Shown here: one piece after another, positions 8,623-16,517 of the stretch
How positions within the stretch are numbered: the first letter of the stretch is position 1
How the letters are laid out: every line of letters starts with the position of its first letter
Assembly (NCBI GenBank): GCA_963810905.1
Contig: CAWEPG010000013.1
Coordinates: 62,001 to 126,000, forward strand
Source of the DNA: CAWBAT01 sp963810905
GTDB taxonomy: Bacteria > Acidobacteriota > Terriglobia > Versatilivoradales > Versatilivoraceae
DNA: 64,000 bases
Direction: 5' to 3'
Made by a program: the position numbers and the translations under genes
The notes under the pieces: generated by a model
The model's database searches: none
Seen by the model: only the letters and a program-made list of their open reading frames with translations
Told to the model about the DNA's origin: nothing

Positions 8623-9555
8623 TCAAAGCCCTTCGACAATGTCATCGATGGCGGAATAAGGATCTATTTTCCGCTCGCTCACGGCCACTGAAGCGGCTTG
8701 GAGTTTATCCCAAACTGCATTTTGCTGAATAGCTTTTTCTAGAAGGCGTTCTTTGAGCAATCCCCGCAGATTGTCTTCAACAATTTGTCTTCGCCGGGCG
8801 CTCCAGTCGAGGGAGCTTCGACGAAATTGATTAAAGAGATCAACCTGTTGTACCAGGTCGTGAACACCTTTGCCCTCGGTCGCAATCGTTCTCACAATGG
8901 CCGGGGTCCAGCCATCGTGACGTGTTGCCAGTGAAAGAGCAGATTCCAACTCTCTTTGAATTTTCTCGACCAAGGGTTGATCGGATTTATTGAGTACGAA
9001 AATATCCGCGATTTCCATGATGCCAGCTTTGAACGCTTGTAGGTCATCTCCCATCCCCGGGACCAACACAACCAGGCAAACATCGGCCACTCGGACAATC
9101 TCGACTTCGTCCTGCCCAACGCCCACGGTTTCCACCAAGATCAAGTCAAAGCCGCCACTATCCAGCACCGTGATCATTTTTTCTGTGGTCCGGGCCAATC
9201 CTCCGAGATGCCCACGCGTGGCCATGGATCGGATAAAAACTCCTTCGTCGCCGTAGTGACGGCTCATTCGGACCCGATCCGCCATGATGGACCCCCCACT
9301 GAATGGACTCGTCGGGTCGACGGCAACAATTCCCACTTTTTTCCCTTGAGACCGATACTCCTGGATCATGACATCGACCAAAGTACTCTTTCCACTTCCA
9401 GGAGCTCCCGTAATCCCAACCACAAGAGCACCTCCGGTTTTGCGAAATAGGGATTTCAGGAGCTCGCGCGCGGAACTGGTTTCATTCTCAATGAGAGTCA
9501 TGGCTCGAGCCATGGCAAGAGAATTACCACTCAGGATTTCTTCAGCTAAAGACAT
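8623..9555 (-). CDS. meaB: Methylmalonyl-CoA mutase-associated GTPase MeaB
   Basis: G3E-family P-loop GTPase that protects methylmalonyl-CoA mutase and gates its cobalamin cofactor (MeaB/ArgK/MMAA). Walker A GITGAPGSGKST lies at about residues 47-58, switch region DPTSPFSGG follows, Walker B is in LVETVGVGQ with the family's glutamate, and the base motif is LNKSD. At 310 residues it has normal length. It directly precedes mce, the enzyme acting next to the mutase, which supports the assignment over other G3E chaperones. Confidence 0.95.
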   Translation of the reverse strand: MSLAEEILSGNSLAMARAMTLIENETSSARELLKSLFRKTGGALVVGITGAPGSGKSTLVDVMIQEYRSQGKKVGIVAVDPTSPFSGGSIMADRVRMSRHYGDEGVFIRSMATRGHLGGLARTTEKMITVLDSGGFDLILVETVGVGQDEVEIVRVADVCLVVLVPGMGDDLQAFKAGIMEIADIFVLNKSDQPLVEKIQRELESALSLATRHDGWTPAIVRTIATEGKGVHDLVQQVDLFNQFRRSSLDWSARRRQIVEDNLRGLLKERLLEKAIQQNAVWDKLQAASVAVSERKIDPYSAIDDIVEGL

Positions 9556-9774
9556 AAGAAATTCTAGATTATCAAATTCCGACTGCCAAATGGCGAATGT
9601 CAGGTTGCATTTAGAATCATTTGAGCCGCCGCATCATAAGTGGGATCTGCCCAAAGCAAAGTGTCAATCGCAAACAAATATTAACAGATTAGGCTGAAGT
9701 TTGGCCCCTTGTCCTTATTCAAGTTTTCATCTCTGCCAGATGGGCGGTATTCTAATGCCAAATCTTGACTCCGT

Positions 9775-11367
9775 CTATTGGGCATCTCTGGCGCAGCGGA
9801 AGCCAGTTGCGAGAGTGGCCTCGGTTGGGTTAGCTTCCAGCCGTACGAGACAACGCGCCTTTCGATCATCAACTGCGTAAGATCCGCCTCGAAGAACGCG
9901 GGGGCCGTCTGCCTTTAAATCTTCTCGACCATCATCTTTCCGGTAGGGATAAGCCACATATAAACTGCTCGTCCACTCATTGACATTCCCGGTCATGTCG
10001 TAAAGGCCAAACTCATTCGGACGATAAGAGCCCACGGCCAATGTTTTTCCTTGTTCTGTATTGGCCTTCTTCGGATCATAGGCATTACCATAGGCATACC
10101 GGAAGCTATTGGGTCCTTTGGCGGCCCTCTCCCATTCCGCCTCTGTTGGCAGTCGTTTTCCAGCCCACCGGGCATAGGCGAGTGCGTCCTGCCAGCTGAC
10201 CTGTACAACAGGAAATTTCTCCAAACCAGGAGGACAGAGATTCCCTTTCCAGTATGGCGGTGGATGATGCCCTGTTGCCGTGCAGAACCTTTGATAGTCT
10301 TCATTAGTCACTTCGTATTGATCCATGTAAAAACCCTGAACCAAGACTCGATGCAAGGGTTTTTCAGTATCGCCTGCGTCGTTTGATCCCAGTGTGATCT
10401 CGCCTTCTGGAATCAGCATCATCCCATCAACCACTTTGGGAAAAAACTTTGGTTTGGATGGAGAAGCAGCTGCAAGAGTCTCTGTTTCATTGCCTGCCTG
10501 CACAACCGTATCGGATTCCGTGTCCGGTTTAGCCGTTTGGTTCCCCGAATCTTTGCGCCTGTAGACCACGACATCCTGTTCGTTTTGCGGGTGATTTATG
10601 GATGAGGAATGGGTTGAGTCGCCGACGGGCTGAGGGCGAGAATGTTTTTCAGCTTCTCCGGGTAAGCGCCGTCTCAGAACTGGTCGATCTCCGGAAGGAA
10701 GATTTGAGTCCTTCTCTGCGGAAGATTCATTGTCTGGCGCAGACGGGCTTGATCGTGGCGGGGTCGGATGCGGTGTCCTATGCACAGGGTCTCTCGGAGC
10801 TGTAGAAGGTTGAGGCATTAAAGGAACAGGGGGTTGACTCTGACTGGTTCTTGGCTGATTCTTTTTTTCCAACTGCTCCGGACGATTCACAAATTCTAAT
10901 GCGCCCGAAGAATAATTTTTTCCAGTTGAGTCTGAAAGGCTGGCATAGATTATAGTGATCTCCACAATCCCTTCACTGCTAACTTCCGCTTTGGAGCACA
11001 CTCCCGTAAAGTATTTCAATCCTTTCCAAGGCTTCTCGTGATCCTCTATACTTGCTAGATCGAACAAGCGAACAAAATACTTCCCTTGGGCATCCAGAGC
11101 GAGAACTGCATTGTTTCGGTTCTTTCCGTCAATACGGAGAAATCGTCCCTTACCAAAGACAAGCCGGTCGTAGATCTCGAGCTTCCGGTTCGTTGCGGGG
11201 TTCGCCAATAAAGGTTCAATGGAACGCACGAATTCTTCCGTTAGTTCAACCTCCCGCGGGCTGCTGATGGCTTGGCTCTGGAGCGCCAAAGTCAAGCGAA
11301 CGCACACTTGAATCATCACGAAAAACAAGAATATCGGCAGGATTTTTTGAAATAACCGAACAGTCAA
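9775..11367 (-). CDS. Secreted protein with formylglycine-enzyme-like (SUMF1) domain
   Basis: 530 residues starting at a TTG. There is a signal/anchor segment (about 5-30), a small beta-rich region (about 30-165), a long disordered Pro/Ser/Asp-rich linker (about 165-310) and a C-terminal FGE-sulfatase domain (about 315-528). The domain shows YEVTNEDYQRFC, KRLPTEAEWERAAKG, GLYDMTGNVNEW, RVLRGGSY and GFRCA. Real formylglycine enzymes use a Cys pair in a CYRYRCAARS-like segment; here the aligned stretch is ARCLVRLEA with one Cys. So it is probably a non-enzymatic or different-function member of the fold. No sulfatase lies nearby. It may act in the periplasm or on the cell surface. Confidence 0.83.
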   Translation of the reverse strand: MTVRLFQKILPIFLFFVMIQVCVRLTLALQSQAISSPREVELTEEFVRSIEPLLANPATNRKLEIYDRLVFGKGRFLRIDGKNRNNAVLALDAQGKYFVRLFDLASIEDHEKPWKGLKYFTGVCSKAEVSSEGIVEITIIYASLSDSTGKNYSSGALEFVNRPEQLEKKNQPRTSQSQPPVPLMPQPSTAPRDPVHRTPHPTPPRSSPSAPDNESSAEKDSNLPSGDRPVLRRRLPGEAEKHSRPQPVGDSTHSSSINHPQNEQDVVVYRRKDSGNQTAKPDTESDTVVQAGNETETLAAASPSKPKFFPKVVDGMMLIPEGEITLGSNDAGDTEKPLHRVLVQGFYMDQYEVTNEDYQRFCTATGHHPPPYWKGNLCPPGLEKFPVVQVSWQDALAYARWAGKRLPTEAEWERAAKGPNSFRYAYGNAYDPKKANTEQGKTLAVGSYRPNEFGLYDMTGNVNEWTSSLYVAYPYRKDDGREDLKADGPRVLRGGSYAVDDRKARCLVRLEANPTEATLATGFRCARDAQ

Positions 11368-11497
11368 TGTCTATTGCCTCTCTAACCTAGAGTGTAAAGT
11401 CATCGGCATCGACCTGTAACTGATAGTCATACCTGGGGACTGTGTTTTTTGACTCTGCCGAGGGACGATCAACAGTATAATTTGGCTGGAGCGAGAA

Positions 11498-11761
11498 ATG
11501 CCCTATCCAACTTTAATGTATATGCATTATGTGATGGAGGCCCAGGACTATTTTCGTGAGGCCCAGCAACTATCATCTGTGACGGATAAACTCGACAGGC
11601 TCAAGGCCGCGCTTGAGTCTCTGGACAATGCGTTAAATTGCGGAGCTCCGGCAGAGACCATCCATGAAATGAGGATGCGGTATTATGAGGAATTCTTGAA
11701 GATAATCGAAAGCGAGCAACTGCCTCCCGCACCGGGGGACCAACCGGGAGACATTTCTTAG
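11498..11761 (+). CDS. Small hypothetical protein
   Basis: 87 residues with a plausible ribosome site (GGAGCGAGAAATG). It begins with tyrosine/methionine-rich residues followed by three predicted amphipathic helices. The charge pattern (KLDRLKAALESLDNAL, then EMRMRYYEEFLKIIESE) suggests a small soluble helical bundle. No signal peptide, no cysteine pattern, no family that I recognise. It stands alone, divergent from the FGE-like gene, ahead of repeat-rich DNA. Short, so the coding call is moderate. Confidence 0.55.
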   Translation: MPYPTLMYMHYVMEAQDYFREAQQLSSVTDKLDRLKAALESLDNALNCGAPAETIHEMRMRYYEEFLKIIESEQLPPAPGDQPGDIS

Positions 11762-12037
11762 AACCGAATTTCTCGTTCTCTGGCCAAAGAACCCCATTGG
11801 TTGGGGGACGTGTTCACTAATCTGGCGCGATTTGAATACACGGGAGTTCACCCGATGATAAAGCCGCAGTGCGGCGATCTGTTTATAGAACAGGATGTTT
11901 TCCAATGAACACGGCTCCGTCAGGAGCACCTCTCTGCAGCTGTGATGCACCGGATGAACATACACGGCGGGAGAACGGAACACGAAATAGCTCAGTCCCA
12001 ACGGCGTCGCGGAGCTCCGCCCTCCACAGGCAAGCAG

Positions 12038-12312
12038 TCCCTCCCCCCAAACCCCTCTCCCGCGCTGGGGCGAGGGGAGCCGATAATTCATTATTGATTT
12101 CCTCTCCCTGGTATTTAACGATCACGTGCTTTATCTGGTCTTAAGGACCGAGTTCTACGAGGCCGTGTTTCATCTTTCCTTTGATCTGCAGCAGCTCGTG
12201 GTTCTTCCCCTACCCACCCCTGACGCCTGAAGGCGCCTTCCCCTCCCAAGAGGGGAATCAGCGCATGTATTCGGCAAACAATTCTTTGGAAGCCATACAT
12301 CGCTCCCGGTGA
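12038..12312. repeat. Left direct-repeat copy (pairs with 13858-14090)
   Basis: Shares the order of three blocks with the copy at 13858-14090, in the same orientation. The first block contains AAACCCCTCTCCCGCGCTGG and continues through GAGCCGATAATTCA. A middle block has CCTTTGATCTGCAGCAGCT against CCCTTGATCTTCTGTAGCT. The last block is GGCGCCTTCCCCTCC followed by AAGAGGGGAATCAGCGCATG and the hemW-like end. The middle is diverged, so the duplication is not recent. Confidence 0.65.
12258..12312 (-). pseudogene. Relic of a hemW 3' end
   Basis: Read on the minus strand this encodes CMASKELFAEYMR and a stop, matching the last residues of the intact hemW (WMLSNEVFTEFMR, stop). Bases match at roughly 70% with no gap over about 50 positions, and the same flanking repeat follows the stop in both. 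Upstream of this stretch the similarity is lost. It is a fragment, not a gene. Confidence 0.6.
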
Positions 12313-12524
12313 TTGCCCCCGGCGGAGTTTCTTCCGTTAAAAGCATAAATCTGACCCTTTTCCGTTCTCTCGTGGTCCAGTTCGAAAATCGCATGTGAAG
12401 ATAGGGGGAATGGTGATAGGATCGGCCCTTAGAAAAGATCACGGAAATGATTTGCATCTATCCAGAATGAAAGCACCCGCCTTTTAGGCCGGGGTGCTCC
12501 CATTCTTTCTAAAAGGAGGCAGAC

Positions 12525-12959
12525 ATGAAAACGACGAGTTGGGTTATTCTCGTAATTGTTGGTGCCCTGTTGCTACTCGGGAGTCTCGCTTCGTTGGGTC
12601 GCGCCTACATCTCCACCGAAGACCAGATCGGCCCTGCCAGCCTAACCGAGCTATCGGCTGGTAGAGCGGAGGTGGCGGCCGCCGTTCGCGCTCGGCGTGC
12701 AACGGCGGCCTCCTACGCTGCCGGGTTTGCAACGCTTTTCCTGGCAATCACTCTCGGCCCCTACCGCCGAGGTGATGTATGGGCGTGGTGGGCGCTCTTA
12801 AACGGCACACTCGTCGTTTCGCTTCTGATCCTGCTCCGAATCCCCTTCCTAGGTACTCGGCTCGGGGCGCCAGGGGCGCTCATCCAACTAATAGTGGTGG
12901 GTCTCGGCCTAGCTTTCGGCGCAGGGCGCCTAAAAGGCAGCAGCGCTCCTCCCGCTTGA
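12525..12959 (+). CDS. Small four-helix membrane protein, unknown
   Basis: 144 residues with a strong ribosome site (AAAGGAGGCAGACATG). TM segments lie at about 5-27, 62-80, 86-105 and 113-133. An Ala/Arg-rich soluble stretch (about 40-60) lies between TM1 and TM2. The base composition is clearly more GC-rich than the neighbouring housekeeping genes, and the gene lies between two direct repeats, so acquisition by transfer is possible. I do not recognise the family. Confidence 0.7.
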   Translation: MKTTSWVILVIVGALLLLGSLASLGRAYISTEDQIGPASLTELSAGRAEVAAAVRARRATAASYAAGFATLFLAITLGPYRRGDVWAWWALLNGTLVVSLLILLRIPFLGTRLGAPGALIQLIVVGLGLAFGAGRLKGSSAPPA

Positions 12960-13090
12960 GTCAAAATGGTGAAGTCAGCATCTACACACTTTCCATTTCG
13001 CAGCCTGCCCGGCCGCTCGCTGCAACTAATCGCTGAAAAGCGCTGCGGCTAGCCCATATTTTAGAGGGAGAGCCGGAAAGCGAGTTTTCG

Positions 13091-13558
13091 ATGACAAGGG
13101 TCCCAGAATCAATTGCACGGTTCCTAAGCGGAAACCGCATCGCTGTTGCGGGCGTCTCGCGGCACAAAGACGTCGCCGCTAACTCTGTGTTCAAGAAACT
13201 GAGGGATTGCGGGTATGAGGTGTTCCCGGTGAACCCCAACGCTGAAGAAGTCGAAGGTGTGCCGTGTTACCCGAACGTCGCTTCCATACCAGGTGAGCTC
13301 GACGGGGTCATGATTGCCACCCATTCCAGTGTCTCAGCCTCCATCGTTCGCCAGTGTCGGGAGCGCGGAGTGAAGCGAGTCTGGTTTCATCGTTCCTTTG
13401 GAGAGGGCAGTGTCTCGAAAGAGGCTGTCCGCGAGTGCGAGCGTCTTGGAATGGAATATATCATTGGAGGCTGTCCTCTGATGTTTTGTGATCCCGTCGA
13501 TCTCGGGCACAAGTGTATGAGGTGGTGGCTTCAACGGTCGGGTCGAGTTCCAGAGTGA
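13091..13558 (+). CDS. CoA-binding (YccU-like) protein
   Basis: 155 residues of the CoA_binding_2 family, a single Rossmann-like domain related to the N-terminus of succinyl-CoA synthetase alpha. N-terminal IAVAGVSRHKDVAANSVFKKL binds the nucleotide (first part of the motif at about residues 17-30). VFPVNPNAEEVEGVPCYPNV and VWFHRSFGEGSVS are family-typical. Members bind CoA, but the physiological role is not defined. Start ATG; a GGGAGAG site lies about 20 bases upstream, so translation initiation is not strong. It shares the GC-rich composition of the preceding gene. Confidence 0.85.
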   Translation: MTRVPESIARFLSGNRIAVAGVSRHKDVAANSVFKKLRDCGYEVFPVNPNAEEVEGVPCYPNVASIPGELDGVMIATHSSVSASIVRQCRERGVKRVWFHRSFGEGSVSKEAVRECERLGMEYIIGGCPLMFCDPVDLGHKCMRWWLQRSGRVPE

Positions 13559-13621
13559 TAATCGTCTAATCCTTTTGAGGACTCCCCGTCGCCACGCAGG
13601 CTCACTCCTTTACTACAGGTC

Positions 13622-13639
13622 GCTCCTCTGGAGCTTTTT
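13622..13639 (+). terminator. Probable intrinsic terminator
   Basis: A 5-bp stem GCTCC/GGAGC with a 3-base loop followed by TTTTT, 64 bases after the CoA-binding gene. The stem is short, so strength is uncertain. Confidence 0.4.
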
Positions 13640-13703
13640 AGACCGATGACTCCTGCTTACTATAAACCGGAGGCTCCTACGGAGCCATTACGTAGATGGT
13701 AGC

Positions 13704-13732
13704 GCAGAGTCGATTTTTGACTCTGCGGCTTT
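13704..13732 (+). terminator. Probable intrinsic terminator
   Basis: Perfect 8-bp stem GCAGAGTC/GACTCTGC with a T-rich loop, followed by GGCTTTT. It lies on the + strand downstream of the same gene as the previous hairpin, possibly a back-up. Confidence 0.45.
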
Positions 13733-13857
13733 TCCTAAAAGGATGGCGCATGAAATCGACCGGTCCCAGCGCCGACGCGGAGCCTTGCCCTCCCTTGGAG
13801 TGCCATTCCCTCTTGTATATTCATTCTCGAGGGATGCGTGTTCAAGATTACCCAGTT

Positions 13858-14090
13858 CCCCCTCACCCCCAAACCCCTCTCCCGCGCTGGGGAGAGGGGA
13901 GCCGATAATTCACTCTTGATATTCTCTCCCTGTGATTATCTGTGATCATTCCCTTGATCTTCTGTAGCTTGAGGCTCCGCAGCAACCGTTCCATGCCGCC
14001 TGAGGGCGCCTTCCCCTCCAAGAGGGGAATCAGCGCATGAATTCCGTAAAGACTTCGTTAGAAAGCATCCATCCGTGTGGGGTCAGGCGA
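13858..14090. repeat. Right direct-repeat copy, running into hemW
   Basis: Counterpart of 12038-12312 in the same orientation. Its right end includes the real hemW stop and last codons. The first block contains the same core as the repeat at 4982-5037 in reverse. Confidence 0.65.
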
Positions 14091-15241
14091 AGCGACTCGG
14101 GGCTCATTTCGATCAAACCGGCATCCAGTAGATGATCGATATTGCTTCGAAACCGGTTCCGCAGGTCGAAACCAAACCTCTTTTGAAATGCATTGAATTC
14201 AATTCCGCTCATGAGCCGTAATCCCAGGAAGAAAGCTTCCTCTTGACGTTCCGTGTCGTTGAGGTCATGACGCGAGACAATGGCATGTCGATTCCGCCCA
14301 ACAAGCTCAATATACTGGCCGACGCTTCGTTCATTTCCCCAGCGTTTTCCACCTAGGTAAGAATAGGCGCCGCAGCCAAATCCCAAGAATGGCTTATCCG
14401 TCCAATATTTCAGATTATGACGGGATTCAAACCCGGGTCGCGCAAAGTTAGAAATCTCATATTGTTTCCAACCAGCCTTTTCAAAGATTTCCACCGCTTG
14501 GAAATAAAACGACTCTACCATATCGTCATCCGGTAAATCGGAGAGGGTCACCACTTCATTTTCACGATCTCCTGAAGTCCGTTGAGGACCGTAGACCTTC
14601 CCGAAATGAGTATTCTCGTGGACCTCCAGTATATACATGGAGATATGTTCCGGATTGAGCCGACGGACCTGTTCCAAGTTATCCGACCATTCTTTTTGGC
14701 TCTGAGCCGGAAGACCGAGAATCAAATCCAAGCTGATATTAGCAATTCCAGATTCCCGGTAGAGTTGGTAGGTTTCGATAGAGTCAGCAACACTATGGCT
14801 TCTTCCAATTCTTCGAAGCAGGTGATCCTGGAAAGTTTGCATTCCAATGCTGACCCGATTCACCCCGATGGCGGCGTGGGCTTTCGCTTTTTCCGGACTC
14901 ACGGTTCCCGGGTTCACTTCGAGAGTTATTTCCACATTTCCAGCCAGGACAAAGACTTCCTTCAAAAGCTGGATCAATGTTGCGATTCGATCGGCAGAAA
15001 GCAAGGAGGGGGTTCCGCCTCCAATGTAAATCGTGTCAACAACGCCCCACTCAGGTTCTCCTCGATCAATCCCTAACTCACGACAAATTGCACCGGCCCC
15101 ACAGACCTCATCACGAAGAGCGTTAAGATAAGGCTGAATCATGGAGTCCGGATAGACTCCGGAGGCAAAATTGCAGTAACTGCACTTCGATTCACAAAAC
15201 GGGATATGGATGTAAATCCCTGTTGGATGCTTGCTGGTCAT
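14030..15241 (-). CDS. hemW: Radical SAM heme chaperone HemW
   Basis: 403 residues. Binds a 4Fe-4S cluster, SAM and heme, and hands heme to respiratory proteins. It was long annotated as oxygen-independent coproporphyrinogen oxidase. The cluster motif is CESKCSYCNF (Cys 16, 20, 23). The residue after the third pair is Phe, as in HemW, rather than the extra Cys of true HemN. IYIGGGTPSLL is the SAM-binding glycine motif. The C-terminal HemN_C domain is present with GFGCGAYSYLGGKRWGN. It lies downstream of a REC-GGDEF gene (about 120 bases) on the same strand. Confidence 0.93.
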   Translation of the reverse strand: MTSKHPTGIYIHIPFCESKCSYCNFASGVYPDSMIQPYLNALRDEVCGAGAICRELGIDRGEPEWGVVDTIYIGGGTPSLLSADRIATLIQLLKEVFVLAGNVEITLEVNPGTVSPEKAKAHAAIGVNRVSIGMQTFQDHLLRRIGRSHSVADSIETYQLYRESGIANISLDLILGLPAQSQKEWSDNLEQVRRLNPEHISMYILEVHENTHFGKVYGPQRTSGDRENEVVTLSDLPDDDMVESFYFQAVEIFEKAGWKQYEISNFARPGFESRHNLKYWTDKPFLGFGCGAYSYLGGKRWGNERSVGQYIELVGRNRHAIVSRHDLNDTERQEEAFFLGLRLMSGIEFNAFQKRFGFDLRNRFRSNIDHLLDAGLIEMSPESLRLTPHGWMLSNEVFTEFMR

Positions 15242-15359
15242 TATGAATCTTTCGTTACTGGCAATCGGAGATCGAGGACATTCCGATGATGTGAATCTTC
15301 GAGGCGTATCTTCCGGCCCTTATCCTTATAACTTCCCGGATTTGCATGTCGAGTACGGG

Positions 15360-16334
15360 CTACTGGCGGGATCTGGACAAGTCCGCATAGGCCTTTGACA
15401 GCAGCAGATCCTTGGTTGTGCCGGAATGGGGGAACGTTGCGCCACCGCACGCCGCCGCGAGTTTCGTCTTCAAGTTGTGGGCGGCCATCTGTTCATTGAG
15501 CCGGTCTACTCTATGTCGAATCCGAGTGGTCACTGCCTGAAGACCTAGTTCTCCGGATTCGGGAAGCAGAAATGCAAATTCGTCATTAGCATAGCGAGCA
15601 ATGAAATCAATTTGGCGGCATGAAGCGCGGAGGAGATGCGCAATAAATTTCATCGCGCGATCGCCATTGAATGCGGGATGACCCGTGTTTGTGTCGGCAT
15701 CCTTCAACCCCTCAATTCCGGCCAACAAGAGACCACAAGAATGCTCGTATCGCCGGCAGCGGCCAATTTCATGAGCAAGCAAAAATTGAAAGTAGCGATT
15801 GGAAAAAAGTCCCGTTTCATCGTCAAAACGAGGGATGTCCATTTGGTGACGTTCAACCCGGAGCTTTCTTTCGAGCACCCTTTTTTCCACCAACCGATCG
15901 ATTGACCTTCGAAGTAGGTCGAGATTAAAGGGTTTTGAAAAATACTCCGCTGCTCCCAAACGCATCGAAGCCACTGCAGTATCCACCGTGGGAGATCCCG
16001 TGATAATAATCACATCGCAATTCGGATTGATGACCTTCACCGCCTTGATCAAACCCATCCCATCAAAATCGCCCAACCGGATATCCGTCATCACCATCCC
16101 AAAATCTTCACGTTTGATGAGATCTAAGGCCTCGGGCCCAGAAGCGCAAGAGGTAGTCGGGAATCCATTGGTATCGAGAAAACTCACCATTTGCTGACGA
16201 GCGGGCTGATCCTCATCCACCACTAAGACTCTCGTATTGCGCCTTTCGAAATTGAAAATCGTATCTCGATCTTTTTCTTTCGTATTCGAGGTTTTTTCAT
16301 TCAGATCGGATTGATTACTGGCTCTCTCTTCCAT
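15360..16334 (-). CDS. Response regulator with degenerate GGDEF domain
   Basis: 324 residues: a charged N-terminal tail (1-32), a REC domain (about 34-150; acidic DED near the start, phospho-acceptor Asp in MVMTDIRLGDFDG, Lys in YFSKPF), and a GGDEF-like domain (about 170-320). The signature is YANDEF instead of GGDEF: both glycines are replaced, and the usual metal/substrate residues around it are only partly kept. So it is unlikely to make cyclic di-GMP; it may bind nucleotide or act as a scaffold. It sits between bshC and hemW on the same strand with gaps over 100 bases. Confidence 0.85.
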   Translation of the reverse strand: MEERASNQSDLNEKTSNTKEKDRDTIFNFERRNTRVLVVDEDQPARQQMVSFLDTNGFPTTSCASGPEALDLIKREDFGMVMTDIRLGDFDGMGLIKAVKVINPNCDVIIITGSPTVDTAVASMRLGAAEYFSKPFNLDLLRRSIDRLVEKRVLERKLRVERHQMDIPRFDDETGLFSNRYFQFLLAHEIGRCRRYEHSCGLLLAGIEGLKDADTNTGHPAFNGDRAMKFIAHLLRASCRQIDFIARYANDEFAFLLPESGELGLQAVTTRIRHRVDRLNEQMAAHNLKTKLAAACGGATFPHSGTTKDLLLSKAYADLSRSRQ

Positions 16335-16517
16335 GAAGCTCCTCCAGTCAAGGGGGACTCAGAAGGGGTTTCACTCCGCAGTTCGCATCTACAAAACCGG
16401 CGAAACGACGCTTCCTCAGATTTAGATAGTAGCCGGTTTCAGCTAATGCTGGCAAGAAATGTCGCTGAAATTGGGGGTAAGCAGAATTACCGCCAAGCAA
16501 CAATGAATGCGTTTGGA

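Larger units (their letters stand above)
11762..12524. other. Repeat-rich intergenic region
   Basis: No convincing gene. It holds a small hairpin GCTCC-GTCA-GGAGC at 11914-11927 close to a GTTTATAGAA string (11881-11890). It also holds a copy of the long GC-rich repeat (from about 12038) and a relic of a hemW 3' end (12258-12312). The final ~40 bases before the next gene carry an AAAGGAGGCAGAC ribosome site at about 12511-12523. Confidence 0.6.
13559..14029. other. Intergenic region packed with hairpins and a repeat copy
   Basis: No gene. It contains GCTCC-TCT-GGAGC followed by TTTTT (13622-13639), GGCTCC-TAC-GGAGCC (13672-13686), GCAGAGTC-loop-GACTCTGC followed by GGCTTTT (13704-13732), and then the right direct repeat from about 13858. 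The first and third hairpins could end transcription of the upstream + strand gene. Confidence 0.6.

Noticed and set aside
14582..15076. + strand open frame of 164 codons
   Set aside because: Fully antisense to hemW, whose catalytic motifs are certain.
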